Part shown: positions 35,343 to 43,804 of the stretch, piece by piece
Layout of the letters: each line of letters starts with the position of its first letter
How positions within the stretch are numbered: the first letter of the stretch is position 1
NCBI RefSeq assembly: GCF_041270065.1
Contig: NZ_CP065958.1
Span: forward strand, 4,960,001 to 5,024,000
Direction of reading: 5' to 3'
DNA length: 64,000 nucleotides
From: Streptomyces fradiae
GTDB lineage: Bacteria; Actinomycetota; Actinomycetes; Streptomycetales; Streptomycetaceae
The notes under the pieces: generated by a model
Told to the model about the DNA's origin: nothing
The model's database searches: none
What the model saw: only the letters and a program-made list of their open reading frames with translations
Program-made: the position numbers and the translations under genes

Positions 35343-35407
35343 TGACTCTCTCGCCTCGGGGAGGGGGGTCCGAGGAGGAGGCCCCGGACGGATTTGATAC
35401 GCCCAGC

Positions 35408-35413
35408 AGCCTA
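35408..35413 (-). promoter_or_regulatory. -10 box of PNP gene
   Basis: TAGGCT on the minus strand. The transcript would start near 35401, leaving a ~60-nt leader. The operator lies over the -35 position. Confidence 0.5.
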
Positions 35414-35424
35414 GCCCGAGAATC

Positions 35425-35438
35425 CCTACGCGCGTAGA
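35425..35438. promoter_or_regulatory. Nucleoside-regulon operator 6 (PNP)
   Basis: CCTACGCGCGTAGA, one mismatch from the consensus palindrome, overlapping the expected -35 of the PNP promoter. Confidence 0.8.
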
Positions 35439-35516
35439 TGACGTCGCGCACGGAGCTGCGATCGTTGTCTTGTCGTTTCCGACGAAGAGATCGGCGGTCG
35501 CCGTCTGCCGATCGGC

Positions 35517-35954
35517 TCAGCAGGGGCGCTTGCGCAGCTCCATCACGTAGTCGTGCGGCGCGCCCGCCGACTCCGCCGCGTCCGCGACCTCGCCCAGATA
35601 GCGGGCCGAGGGCAGCCCGCCCTCGTACGCGTTGAGCACGTACACCCAGGCCGACTCGTCGCCGTCGAGCGTGTGCACCCGCACCCGCATCCGCCGGTAG
35701 ATGCCGAGCCCGACACCCTCCCAGCGGTCCATCGACTCCTCGTCCATCGGCGCGATGTCGTAGAGCGCCACGAAGACCTGGGAGCCGGGGTCCTCCACGA
35801 TCGTGGCCAGCGCGCCCTCCCAGCCCATCTGCTCCCCGCCGAAGGTCAGCCGCCAGCCGTTCAGCCAGCCGGTGCCGCGCAGCGGCGAGTGGGGAGCGCG
35901 GCGGGTCATCAGCCGCGCGTCGAGGTTGCCGGCGTACGCGGCGTAGAGCGACAT
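35517..35954 (-). CDS. Gamma-glutamylcyclotransferase-like protein
   Basis: The 145-residue AIG2/GGCT-fold protein begins MSLYAAYAGNLDARLMTRRA (Y-G-S-N-like substrate loop as YAGNLD), with GWRLTFGG, ALYDIAPMDEESMDRWEGVGLGIYRRM (catalytic Glu region) and VYVLNAYEGGLPSARYL. The family cyclises gamma-glutamyl amines or dipeptides to 5-oxoproline. ATG 35954 start. It is monocistronic, upstream of and in the same direction as PNP, and separated from it by the operator. Confidence 0.85.
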   Translation of the reverse strand: MSLYAAYAGNLDARLMTRRAPHSPLRGTGWLNGWRLTFGGEQMGWEGALATIVEDPGSQVFVALYDIAPMDEESMDRWEGVGLGIYRRMRVRVHTLDGDESAWVYVLNAYEGGLPSARYLGEVADAAESAGAPHDYVMELRKRPC

Positions 35955-36314
35955 GGGGTCGAGAGTACGGGAGCGGGCGGGGTGGATGACGACGTCCCGG
36001 GTGACGGGGGGATGACGGGAGTGATGACGGGAGTACGGCGCCGGAAAGTGACCGGTGGGTAGGCCCCCGGCACACCCGCGCCCCGCCTGCGCCCTGCCTC
36101 CAGCGACCCGGTGGCACACCCGCGCCCCGCCCCCAGCGACCTCCCGACACCCCGCGCCGCGCCCCCGACACCCCCGTCCCGCCCCCGGCGCGTGGCTCGG
36201 CCGTCCGTACGGGACAATGGGGTACGCACTTGAAGCGTGCGGGACAATGGCGTACGCACTGCAGCCCAGCGGGGGGACTCCCCGGCAGAACGAGAGCGCG
36301 AGGCGTAGATCCCA
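35955..36314. promoter_or_regulatory. Intergenic region with C-rich tract and paired 20-bp direct repeats upstream of lpdA
   Basis: 360 bp between divergent genes. 36060-36190 is a C-rich, repetitive tract (GGCACACCCGCGCCCCGCC twice). 36211-36230 and 36241-36260 carry the direct repeat GGGACAATGGnGTACGCACT, exactly 30 bp apart. A possible promoter for lpdA is TTGAAG (36230-36235), 17 bp, TACGCA (36253-36258), which lies within the second repeat. No gene seen. Confidence 0.6.
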
Positions 36315-37754
36315 GTGACCCGGATCGTGATCATCGGCGGCGGACCCGGCGGATACGAGGCGGCCCTGGTGGGCGCCCAACTCGGCGCGGAGGTGACCGT
36401 CGTCGACTGTGACGGCCTCGGCGGCGCGTCCGTCCTGACCGACTGTGTTCCCTCCAAGACCCTGATCGCCACCGCCGAGGTGATGACCACCTTCGACTCC
36501 TCGTACGAGGAGCTGGGCATCATCGTGGCGGACGACACCCCGCACATCGAGCAGGCGGCCCGCGTCGTCGGCGTGGACCTGGGCAAGGTCAACCGCCGTG
36601 TGAAGCGGCTCGCGCTCGCCCAGTCGCACGACATCACCGCCTCCGTCACCCGGGCCGGCGCCCGTGTGCTGCGCGGCCGCGGCCGGCTGTCCGGCCGGCA
36701 GGCCATGGACGGCTCCCGCCAGGTGATCGTGACCAGCGCCGACGGCACCGAGGAGACGCTGACCGCCGACGCCGTCCTCATCGCCACCGGCGGGCACCCG
36801 CGCGAGGTGCCGGACGCCAAGCCGGACGGCGAGCGGATCCTCAACTGGACCCAGGTCTACGACCTCAAGGAGCTCCCCGAGGAGCTCATCGTGGTCGGTT
36901 CCGGTGTCACCGGCGCCGAGTTCGCCGGCGCCTACCAGGCGCTGGGCTCCCGGGTCACCCTGGTCTCGTCCCGCGACCGCGTGCTCCCGGGCGAGGACCC
37001 GGACGCCGCCGCGGTCCTGGAGGACGTCTTCCGTCGCCGCGGCATGAACGTCATGGCCCGCTCCCGCGCCGAGTCCGCCAAGCGGGTGGGCGACCGGGTC
37101 GAGGTCACTCTCTCCGACGGCCGGGTCATCTCCGGCACCCACTGCCTGATGGCGGTCGGCGCCATCCCGAACTCCGCAGGCATGGGCCTGGAGGAGGCTG
37201 GGGTCCGGCTGAAGGACTCGGGCCACATCTGGACCGACCGGGTCTCCCGTACCTCCGCTCCCGGTGTGTACGCGGCGGGCGACGTCACCGGCGTCTTCGC
37301 GCTCGCCTCCGTGGCCGCCATGCAGGGCCGCATCGCGATGTACCACTTCCTCGGCGACGCGGTGGCCCCGCTCAACCTGAAGACGGTCTCCTCCAACGTC
37401 TTCACCGACCCCGAGATCGCCACCGTCGGCTACACCCAGGCCGACGTCGACGCCGGCAAGATCGAGGCCAAGGTCGTCAAGCTGCCGCTGCTGCGCAACC
37501 CGCGCGCCAAGATGCAGGGCATCCGGGACGGCTTCGTCAAGATCTTCTGCCGTCCGGGCACCGGCATCGTGGTCGGCGGCTGTGTCGTCGCGCCGCGCGC
37601 GAGCGAGCTGATCCACCCCATCTCGATCGCGGTCGACAACAATCTGACGGTGGAACAGATCGCAAATGCTTTCACCGTGTACCCCTCCCTGTCGGGCTCG
37701 ATCGCGGAAGTGGCACGGCAGTTGCACACCCGAAAGACCGCGGGCGAGGCGTAA
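36315..37754 (+). CDS. lpdA: NAD(P)H-quinone dehydrogenase, LpdA-type flavoprotein disulfide reductase homologue
   Basis: The 479-residue protein has the pyridine-nucleotide disulfide reductase fold: FAD site VIIGGGPGGYEAAL, second Rossmann IVVGSGVTGAEFAGAY, FAD motif GVYAAGDVTGVFALA, and a C-terminal dimer domain with FTDPEIATVGYT. The active-site loop reads GGASVLTDCVPSK, so the first redox Cys of lipoamide dehydrogenase (G-G-T-C-L-N-x-G-C) is absent. The C-terminal H-P-x-x-x-E is also not seen (ELIHPISIAVDNN). This matches mycobacterial LpdA, a quinone reductase, rather than a lipoamide dehydrogenase. GTG 36315 start. Confidence 0.9.
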   Translation: MTRIVIIGGGPGGYEAALVGAQLGAEVTVVDCDGLGGASVLTDCVPSKTLIATAEVMTTFDSSYEELGIIVADDTPHIEQAARVVGVDLGKVNRRVKRLALAQSHDITASVTRAGARVLRGRGRLSGRQAMDGSRQVIVTSADGTEETLTADAVLIATGGHPREVPDAKPDGERILNWTQVYDLKELPEELIVVGSGVTGAEFAGAYQALGSRVTLVSSRDRVLPGEDPDAAAVLEDVFRRRGMNVMARSRAESAKRVGDRVEVTLSDGRVISGTHCLMAVGAIPNSAGMGLEEAGVRLKDSGHIWTDRVSRTSAPGVYAAGDVTGVFALASVAAMQGRIAMYHFLGDAVAPLNLKTVSSNVFTDPEIATVGYTQADVDAGKIEAKVVKLPLLRNPRAKMQGIRDGFVKIFCRPGTGIVVGGCVVAPRASELIHPISIAVDNNLTVEQIANAFTVYPSLSGSIAEVARQLHTRKTAGEA

Positions 37755-37852
37755 CCGGGCGGCCGGGCAGTGCCCCGGCCTGCGGGAACGGTTCGCCGAC
37801 TCGGACAACCCCCGGCAAGGCGGGGCATAGTCCTGGCATGGTCCGGATCAAT

Positions 37853-37886
37853 GGCGGGGTCTCCCGTATCACGTGGAGGCCCCGCC
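37853..37886 (+). terminator. Terminator after lpdA
   Basis: A 12-bp stem GGCGGGGTCTCC / GGAGGCCCCGCC with one G-U pair and a 10-nt loop. Confidence 0.7.
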
Positions 37887-37944
37887 TGTGTGCATCTTCT
37901 GCAAATCGGCCCAAAGTGCCGTCGGTCACGTTACTGTCGGTTTC

Positions 37945-38913
37945 GTGTTCGCTGCAGAACGTCGCCAGTTGATCCTCGAAATGGTGCGCGCCAATGGAGC
38001 CGTGTCGCTCCGCGAGCTCGCCCGCGTCGTCCAGACCTCAGAAGTGACCGTACGGCGAGACGTGCGGGCCCTGGAGGCCGAAGGACTCCTCGACCGCCGG
38101 CACGGCGGTGCGGTACTGCCGGGCGGGCTCACCCGCGAGTCCGGCTTCCCGCAGAAATCCCATCTCGCCACCGCCGAGAAGACCGCCATCGCCGATGTCG
38201 CCGCGAGCCTCGTCGAAGAGGGCGAGGCCATCGTCGTCGGCGCCGGCACCACCACGCAGGAGCTGGCCCGCCGGCTGGCCCGGGTGCCCGGGCTCACCGT
38301 CGTCACCAACTCGCTGCTCGTCGCCCAGGCCCTCGCCCACGCCAACCGGGTCGAGGTCGTCATGACCGGCGGCACCCTGCGCGGCTCCAACTACGCGCTC
38401 GTGGGCAGCGGGGCCGAGCAGTCGCTGCAGGGGCTCCGGGTCTCCCGGGCCTTCCTCTCCGGCAGCGGCCTCACCGCCGAGCGCGGCCTCTCCACCTCCA
38501 ACATGCTCTCCGCGAGCGTGGACCGGGCGCTGGTGCAGGCGGCGGCGGAGGTCGTGGTGCTCGCCGACCACACCAAGCTCGGCACCGACACCATGTTCCA
38601 GACGGTGCCGACCGATGTGATCACCCGCCTGGTCACCGACGAGCCCCCCGCGCACGACGAGCGCGCCGCCACCGAGTTGCAGGCCCTGGCCGACCAGGGC
38701 GTGCAGATCGCGGTGGCCGGGACCGGCGCCGCCGCGCACGGGGGCGAGCAGCACCCCCCGGGCGGCGGCAGGCCGCGCCGTGACGTGCCGCTGCCGGGGC
38801 AGCGCGGCCGGCTCCCGGGCGGGCAGTTCCGCGGGCCCGGTGGTCCGCTCGGCGCCGATGTGCTCGCGCCCGAGCGGTCGGCGGCGCGCGTGGCGGATCT
38901 GCGGCGTCGCTGA
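37945..38913 (+). CDS. DeoR/GlpR-family transcriptional regulator
   Basis: 322 residues. The DeoR winged helix (AAERRQLILEMVRANGAVSL, then RELARVVQTSEVTVRRDVRALEAEGLLDRRHGGAV) is followed by a DeoRC phosphosugar-sensing domain with GEAIVVGAGTTTQELARRL, MTGGTLRGSNYALVGSGAEQSL and VLADHTKLGTDTMF. The last ~60 residues (Gly/Pro/Arg-rich) are a disordered extension. GTG 37945 is chosen because TACTGT at 37932-37937 puts the transcript start there (leaderless). DeoR-type regulators sense phosphorylated sugars such as deoxyribose-5-phosphate. It is the best local candidate to bind the six palindromes, though none precedes its own gene. Confidence 0.9.
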   Translation: MFAAERRQLILEMVRANGAVSLRELARVVQTSEVTVRRDVRALEAEGLLDRRHGGAVLPGGLTRESGFPQKSHLATAEKTAIADVAASLVEEGEAIVVGAGTTTQELARRLARVPGLTVVTNSLLVAQALAHANRVEVVMTGGTLRGSNYALVGSGAEQSLQGLRVSRAFLSGSGLTAERGLSTSNMLSASVDRALVQAAAEVVVLADHTKLGTDTMFQTVPTDVITRLVTDEPPAHDERAATELQALADQGVQIAVAGTGAAAHGGEQHPPGGGRPRRDVPLPGQRGRLPGGQFRGPGGPLGADVLAPERSAARVADLRRR

Positions 38914-38945
38914 GGCGGTGCCGCAGAGGCGGTGCCGATCCGCTG

Positions 38946-39491
38946 TTACGACGCCAGTCCCCGGACCGTCAGGTCAAGGAGCCTGTCCGCCAACTCCGGG
39001 TCCTCCGGGGAGCGTTCGGCGGCCAGGGCGATGGCGTGGGCCAGCTTCGTCAGGTCCTCGATGGGGACCCCGGTGCGGACCGCGCCCGCCGTGCGGGCCC
39101 GGGTGAGCAGGCGGTCGCCCGCCGCCCGCAGCGGCTCGCCGCACTCGGCGAGCGTCGAACTCCCGCCGGGCGCCGCGGACATGAGGGCCACCGACAGGCC
39201 GCGGTACTCCCGCGCGTGGGTGATCAGGGCGCGCAGCCACGCCACGAGGGCGGCGCGCGGGTCGGGCGCCGTGGCGAGCTCCGCCGAGCGGTCGAGGAGG
39301 CCGGCGAGCCCGTCCCGTACGACCGCGCCGAGCAGCGCCTCCCGGGTGGGGAAGTGGCGGTACAGGGTGCCGATGCCGACCCCCGCGCGGCGGGCGATGT
39401 CCTCCAGGGACGCGTCGGTGCCGTGCGCGGCGAAGGCGGCCCGCGCCTCGGCGAGCAGCCGCTCGTGGTTGCGGCGGGCGTCCGCACGCAT
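38946..39491 (-). CDS. TetR/AcrR-family regulator
   Basis: 181 residues. The N-terminal helix-turn-helix reads RRNHERLLAEARAAFAAHGTDASLEDIARRAGVGIGTLYRHFPTREAL in overlapping segments; the C-terminal ligand domain is typical of TetR with SPEDPELADRLLDLTVRGLAS at the end. ATG 39491 follows GAAGAGGG. The cognate target is not obvious: its neighbours are the convergent DeoR gene and, upstream, the end of accA2, separated by a terminator. Confidence 0.87.
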   Translation of the reverse strand: MRADARRNHERLLAEARAAFAAHGTDASLEDIARRAGVGIGTLYRHFPTREALLGAVVRDGLAGLLDRSAELATAPDPRAALVAWLRALITHAREYRGLSVALMSAAPGGSSTLAECGEPLRAAGDRLLTRARTAGAVRTGVPIEDLTKLAHAIALAAERSPEDPELADRLLDLTVRGLAS

Positions 39492-39524
39492 GAGTACGCC
39501 CTCTTCCTTGTGGTTCCGATACGG

Positions 39525-39563
39525 CGAAGGGCCCGCAGACGTTGAACGCCTGCGGGCCCTTCG
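39525..39563. terminator. Terminator of accA2
   Basis: A perfect 14-bp stem CGAAGGGCCCGCAG with an 11-nt loop, 21 nt beyond the accA2 stop. Confidence 0.85.
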
Positions 39564-39583
39564 TACCGTACCTGTGGCGGACG

Positions 39584-41338
39584 TCAGTCCTTGATCTCGC
39601 AGATCGCCGCGCCGGAGGTGACCGAGGCGCCGACCTCGGCGCTCAGGCCCTTGACGGTGCCGGAGCGGTGCGCGTTGAGCGGCTGCTCCATCTTCATGGC
39701 CTCCAGGACGACGATCAGGTCGCCCTCCTTGACCTCCGCGCCCTCCTCCACCGCGACCTTGACGATGGTGCCCTGCATCGGGGACGCGAGGGTGTCGCCG
39801 GAGGCGGTCGGGCCGGACTTCTTCGCGGCGCGGCGCTTCGGCTTGGCGCCGGCGGCCAGGCCGGTGCGGGCCAGGGTCATGCCGAGCGACGACGGGAGGG
39901 AGACCTCGAGACGCTTGCCGCCGACCTCGACGACGATGGTCTCGCGGCCGGTCTCGTCCTCGTCGGCCTCGGCGCCCGCCGGGGCGAAGGGCTTGATCTC
40001 GTTGACGAACTCGGTCTCGATCCACCGGGTGTGGACGCGGAACGGGTCCGCCGTGAAGGCGGGGTCGACCACGACGGCCTGGTGGAACGGGATGGCGGTG
40101 GCCATGCCCTCGACCTTGAACTCGCCGAGCGCGCGGGCGGCGCGCTGCAGCGCCTGCTCGCGGGTGGCGCCGGTGACGATCAGCTTGGCGAGCAGGGAGT
40201 CCCAGGCCGGGCCGATGACCGAGCCGGACTCGACGCCCGCGTCCAGGCGGACGCCCGGGCCGGTCGGCGCGTTGAAGGTGGTGACGGTGCCGGGGGCCGG
40301 GAGGAAGTTGCGGCCCGGGTCCTCGCCGTTGATGCGGAACTCGAAGGAGTGACCGCGGATCTCCGGGTCGCCGTAACCGAGCTCCTCGCCGTCGGCGATG
40401 CGGAACATCTCGCGGACCAGGTCGATGCCGGTGACCTCTTCGGTGACCGGGTGCTCGACCTGGAGGCGGGTGTTGACCTCCAGGAAGGAGATCGTGCCGT
40501 CCAGGCCGACGAGGAACTCGACGGTGCCGGCGCCGACGTAGCCGGCCTCCTTGAGGATGGCCTTCGACGCGGCGTACAGCTCCGCGTTCTGCTCGTCCGA
40601 CAGGAAGGGGGCCGGGGCCTCCTCGACCAGCTTCTGGTGGCGGCGCTGGAGCGAGCAGTCACGGGTGGAGACGACCACGACGTTGCCGTGGGAGTCGGCG
40701 AGGCACTGGGTCTCGACGTGCCGCGGCTTGTCGAGGTAGCGCTCGACGAAGCACTCGCCGCGGCCGAAGGCGGCGACGGCCTCGCGGACGGCGGAGTCGT
40801 AGAGCTCCGGGACCTCTTCGAGGGTGCGGGCGACCTTCAGACCGCGGCCACCGCCGCCGAAGGCGGCCTTGATCGCGATCGGCAGGCCGTGCTCCTGGGC
40901 GAAGGCGACGACCTCGTCGGCGCCCGAGACCGGGTCCGGGGTGCCGGCGACCAGCGGGGCGCCCGCGCGCTGCGCGATGTGCCGGGCGGCGACCTTGTCA
41001 CCGAGGTCGCGGATGGCCTGCGGCGGCGGGCCGATCCAGGTCAGGCCGGCATCGATCACGGCCTGGGCGAACTCCGCGTTCTCGGAGAGGAAGCCGTAGC
41101 CGGGGTGGATCGCGTCGGCGCCCGAGTCGGCAGCGGCCTGGAGCACCTTGGCGACATCCAGGTAACTGGTGGCCGGGGTGTCACCGCCCAGGGCGAACGC
41201 CTCGTCGGCCGCGCGGACGTGCAGAGCGTCCCGGTCCGGATCGGCGTAGACGGCTACGCTGGCGATCCCGGCGTCCCGGCAGGCCCGGGCGACGCGGACA
41301 GCGATTTCGCCACGGTTGGCGATGAGCACCTTGCGCAC
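39584..41338 (-). CDS. accA2: Acyl-CoA carboxylase alpha subunit (biotin carboxylase plus biotin carrier)
   Basis: 584 residues. The biotin carboxylase part (1-~450) shows [49 protein letters not shown] (ATP-grasp Gly loop), [20 protein letters not shown] and FRINGEDP. The C-terminal carrier has [20 protein letters not shown] and the biotinylated Lys in EAMKMEQP. It serves as shared alpha subunit for acetyl- and propionyl-CoA carboxylases with the PccB and PccE subunits encoded nearby, and is biotinylated by the BirA encoded at 47271. GTG 41338 has AAGGAGG at ideal spacing. S. coelicolor has near-identical AccA1 and AccA2; the position suggests AccA2. Confidence 0.93.
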   Translation of the reverse strand: MRKVLIANRGEIAVRVARACRDAGIASVAVYADPDRDALHVRAADEAFALGGDTPATSYLDVAKVLQAAADSGADAIHPGYGFLSENAEFAQAVIDAGLTWIGPPPQAIRDLGDKVAARHIAQRAGAPLVAGTPDPVSGADEVVAFAQEHGLPIAIKAAFGGGGRGLKVARTLEEVPELYDSAVREAVAAFGRGECFVERYLDKPRHVETQCLADSHGNVVVVSTRDCSLQRRHQKLVEEAPAPFLSDEQNAELYAASKAILKEAGYVGAGTVEFLVGLDGTISFLEVNTRLQVEHPVTEEVTGIDLVREMFRIADGEELGYGDPEIRGHSFEFRINGEDPGRNFLPAPGTVTTFNAPTGPGVRLDAGVESGSVIGPAWDSLLAKLIVTGATREQALQRAARALGEFKVEGMATAIPFHQAVVVDPAFTADPFRVHTRWIETEFVNEIKPFAPAGAEADEDETGRETIVVEVGGKRLEVSLPSSLGMTLARTGLAAGAKPKRRAAKKSGPTASGDTLASPMQGTIVKVAVEEGAEVKEGDLIVVLEAMKMEQPLNAHRSGTVKGLSAEVGASVTSGAAICEIKD

Positions 41339-41733
41339 GATGGCTCCCTCCTTGAAACAAGCTGAGTTTAGGGACTGCCGACACGGCACTTCGACCCGTC
41401 CCCAATGGTGAGCTTGCCCACACGGAGCGTGAATCGAGGCTCGCTCGGGTCGTGAAATCCCTTGTCGCACCACGGTACGCAGGGATTCTTTACGGCACAG
41501 TAGCTCCGAGGTGTGGCGCAGGTCTCTGTTCACGCGGCCAGTCGCCAAATGGGTTTCTTTGTGGAGTCCCTACGAATGGCTCAATGATTCTTTGCGCCTT
41601 GGCCGGACGGGCACCCCCTGGATACCCGGTCGCACGAACCCTTGTCCGGCCCTTGTCCGGCGGTTTACCGGTCAGTAGCCTTCGCGCTGTCGTACGTACC
41701 GTAGGTAACTGCCGTGTTCACGGGATCCAGGGG
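41339..41733. other. Long intergenic region upstream of accA2
   Basis: 395 bp with lower GC than its surroundings, between the divergent accA2 and membrane-protein genes. An AATCCCT...AGGGATT inverted repeat lies near 41456-41488, and CTTGTCCGG occurs twice close to 41642-41660. No coding sequence with Streptomyces codon bias was seen. It presumably carries the accA2 promoter and could host a small RNA. Confidence 0.4.
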
Positions 41734-42171
41734 GTGGCCGAGGTGGCCCGCAGACCGATAGCGCTCGTGACGGCCGCGGTGCTCTTCCTCGAAGCACCCG
41801 GCATCGTCGCGATCAACGGGGTGATGGCCCGCTTCGTGAAGGCCCAGTCGATGTCCCTCGACGGGATGGATCCGGACGTCATGTACACCGGCACCTGGGC
41901 CCTCGGCATCGGCTCCGGCGCGCTGCTGCTCCTGTGCGGCCTGGTCCCGCTGATCGCCGCGATCCGCGACCGCCGCCCCGGCCGCCCGAGCCGCGCGCTG
42001 CTCATCGGCTGCGCGATCGTGCACGGCGTCCTCGGCGCGGTGGCGGTGGGGCTGCTCGGCTGGGCGTCCTTCGCGTTCCTGATGGCCGTGGTCGGCCTGA
42101 TCGTGCTCACCCTGGTGGCGTACGGGGAGGGCAAGGCCGACCGCGAACCGGCCGAGGCCCAGCCGGCCTAG
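41734..42171 (+). CDS. Four-helix small integral membrane protein
   Basis: 145 residues with four hydrophobic segments: PIALVTAAVLFLEAPGIVAI, ALGIGSGALLLLCGLVPLIA, ALLIGCAIVHGVLGAVAVGL and FAFLMAVVGLIVLTLVAYG. No catalytic motif was recognised. GTG 41734 (VAEVARRPIAL) is used, since the frame upstream lacks normal codon use; GTG 41743 is possible. It is convergent with maf, 4 nt apart. Function unknown. Confidence 0.7.
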   Translation: MAEVARRPIALVTAAVLFLEAPGIVAINGVMARFVKAQSMSLDGMDPDVMYTGTWALGIGSGALLLLCGLVPLIAAIRDRRPGRPSRALLIGCAIVHGVLGAVAVGLLGWASFAFLMAVVGLIVLTLVAYGEGKADREPAEAQPA

Positions 42172-42175
42172 GCCC

Positions 42176-42781
42176 TCAGGTCCAGAGGTCGGTGATCGAG
42201 ACGTCCAGCTTGCGCAGCAGCGTGCGGAGCAGCGGCAGCGAGAGACCGATGACATTGCCCGGGTCGCCGTCGATGCCCTCGATGAACGGCGCCGAGCGCC
42301 CGTCGAGCGTGAACGCGCCCGCCACGTGGAGGGGTTCGCCGCTGGCCACGTACGCGTCGATCTCGGCGTCCGTCGGGTCGCCGAAGCGGACCACGGTGGA
42401 GGCGGTGGCCGAGGCGTAGCGCTTGGCCGCCGTGTCGTACACGCAGTGGCCGGTCTGCAGGATGCCGACCCTGCCCCGCATCGACCGCCAGCGGGCGGTG
42501 GCCTCGGCGGCGTCGGCGGGCTTGCCGAGCGCCTCCTTGTCCAGCTCCAGGACCGAGTCGCAGCCGATGACCAGGGCGCCGCTCGCCTCCGGCTTGGCCG
42601 CGACGTGCGCGGCCTTCGCCTCGGCGAGGGCGAGCGCCAGCTCGGCGGGTGTCGGCGCGTGCACCTTGTCCTCGTCGACACCGCTCACGATCACCTCCGG
42701 CGCGAGCCCGGCCTGCCGGAGCAGTCCGAGCCGGGCGGGGGAGGCGGAGGCGAGCACGAGGCGGCGGCGATCAGCAGTCAT
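42176..42781 (-). CDS. maf: Maf-family nucleoside triphosphate pyrophosphatase
   Basis: 201 residues. The Maf fold starts [20 protein letters not shown], with [49 protein letters not shown] and [14 protein letters not shown], and ends with [20 protein letters not shown]. It hydrolyses non-canonical or methylated NTPs (house-cleaning) and can delay septation in Bacillus. In actinobacteria it is regularly found beside acyl-CoA carboxylase genes, as here. Confidence 0.92.
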   Translation of the reverse strand: MTADRRRLVLASASPARLGLLRQAGLAPEVIVSGVDEDKVHAPTPAELALALAEAKAAHVAAKPEASGALVIGCDSVLELDKEALGKPADAAEATARWRSMRGRVGILQTGHCVYDTAAKRYASATASTVVRFGDPTDAEIDAYVASGEPLHVAGAFTLDGRSAPFIEGIDGDPGNVIGLSLPLLRTLLRKLDVSITDLWT

Positions 42782-42854
42782 GGGGGAAGCGTAGCGAGCC
42801 GAGGGCCGGTCCTCTTCCTGTCGGCGGCCGGTCCGTCGGTCCGGCGGCGGGCGG

Positions 42855-42983
42855 TCAGCGTGCGGCGATCAGGAACATCCACACCACTAACGCCAGGCCG
42901 ATGACGAGGCCCGCGCGCTGCAGCATCGCCTGCATCTCGCGCATGTCCTTCGGCGGCTCGTCTTCGGGGTCGGACCAGAGCAT
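42855..42983 (-). CDS. mmpB: MmpB-like small membrane protein (42 residues)
   Basis: The short ORF on the minus strand encodes [20 protein letters not shown], then one hydrophobic segment ([17 protein letters not shown]) and a terminal Arg. The acidic 'MLWSDPxDEPPK' start plus single C-terminal membrane helix matches what I recall as the Streptomyces morphogenic membrane protein MmpB; the name rests on memory. It lies between maf and a TetR gene, reading toward maf, and may be cotranscribed with it. Leu32 is encoded by TTA, the rare codon read by the bldA tRNA, so translation may be development-dependent. Confidence 0.72.
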   Translation of the reverse strand: MLWSDPEDEPPKDMREMQAMLQRAGLVIGLALVVWMFLIAAR

Positions 42984-43054
42984 GTTCCGATCGTGCGGGG
43001 TGGGGCCGCCGGGGCGCCTGAGTACGGGTACTCAACCGCTCCGGTGCCAAAGGA

Positions 43055-43711
43055 CTATTCCGGCCCGTCCGGCCCTCCGGAGGTGCGAAAAGCCCCGGCG
43101 GCCGACGCGGCGAGCGCCGCCGTCACCGCCCGCTCCGCGTCGGCGGGCGTCAGCGGCTCGCGGGTGATCGCGAAGCGGTAGTAGAGCGGGGCCGAGACCG
43201 CGCGGAGGAGTTCGAGGGCGTCGGTGCCGGCCGGGAGTTCGCCGCGGGCCTCGGCGCGGGCCGCGACCGGCGCCCATTCGGCCAGGCGGGTGCGGTAGAA
43301 GCCGTGCAGCGCCGCCGCGCACTCCTCGTCGCAGGCCGCCGCGGCGATCACGGCCCGGAACACGGCGCCCATCCGCGGGTCGGTGAGGGTCTCCCGTACC
43401 AGCGCGGCGTTGGCCCGCAGGTCGCCCGCGAGGCCGCCGGTGTCGGCGGCCGGCTGTGACTGCTCGGCCATGTCGTGCAGGAGGTCCGTGACCAGGCCGA
43501 CGGGGGAGCCCCAGCGGCGGTAGACGGTGGTCTTGCCGACGCCCGCGGCGGCGGCGATCTGATCCATGTTCAGGGTGTGGAAGCCGCCGGTGGCGAGGGT
43601 CTCCTCGGTGGCGTCGAGGACCGCCCGGCGCACCTTCGCGGTGCGGCCTCCGGGGCGCTGGGTGCCGGGCACGGCCGACGGGGGCACGGCCGATGGGCTG
43701 CTCTCGCTCAA
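43055..43711 (-). CDS. TetR-family regulator of the divergent MFS exporter
   Basis: 218 residues. Helix-turn-helix in VRRAVLDATEETLATGGFHT and LNMDQIAAAAGVGKTTVYRRWGSP, followed by a TetR_C ligand domain. TTG 43711 (SESSPSAVPP) is chosen because GGAGAC lies 5 nt upstream; an ATG at 43765 would put the start inside the operator region. Divergent from an EmrB/QacA-type MFS gene, the classic arrangement in which the TetR protein represses itself and the exporter until a drug binds. Confidence 0.87.
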   Translation of the reverse strand: MSESSPSAVPPSAVPGTQRPGGRTAKVRRAVLDATEETLATGGFHTLNMDQIAAAAGVGKTTVYRRWGSPVGLVTDLLHDMAEQSQPAADTGGLAGDLRANAALVRETLTDPRMGAVFRAVIAAAACDEECAAALHGFYRTRLAEWAPVAARAEARGELPAGTDALELLRAVSAPLYYRFAITREPLTPADAERAVTAALAASAAGAFRTSGGPDGPE

Positions 43712-43722
43712 ATGGGTCTCCT

Positions 43723-43776
43723 GTTCCGTTAAGGCGGGGCACTCTGCTAGCGTCTCGTCTGCCATCCTAACGGAAC
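43723..43776. promoter_or_regulatory. Inverted half-sites between TetR and MFS genes
   Basis: GTTCCGTTA (43723-43731) and TAACGGAAC (43768-43776) are exact inverse complements 36 bp apart, flanking the shared promoter region. Candidate TetR operator halves. Confidence 0.5.
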
Positions 43777-43804
43777 CAGTCTCCCATTAAGGGGTTCTGT
43801 CGCC

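Noticed and set aside
32602..36171. A single 1189-codon minus-strand protein spanning mutase, repeat and PNP region
   Set aside because: Only the part from GTG 34260 matches the mutase family; the upstream stretch is low complexity or antisense/out of frame to PNP.
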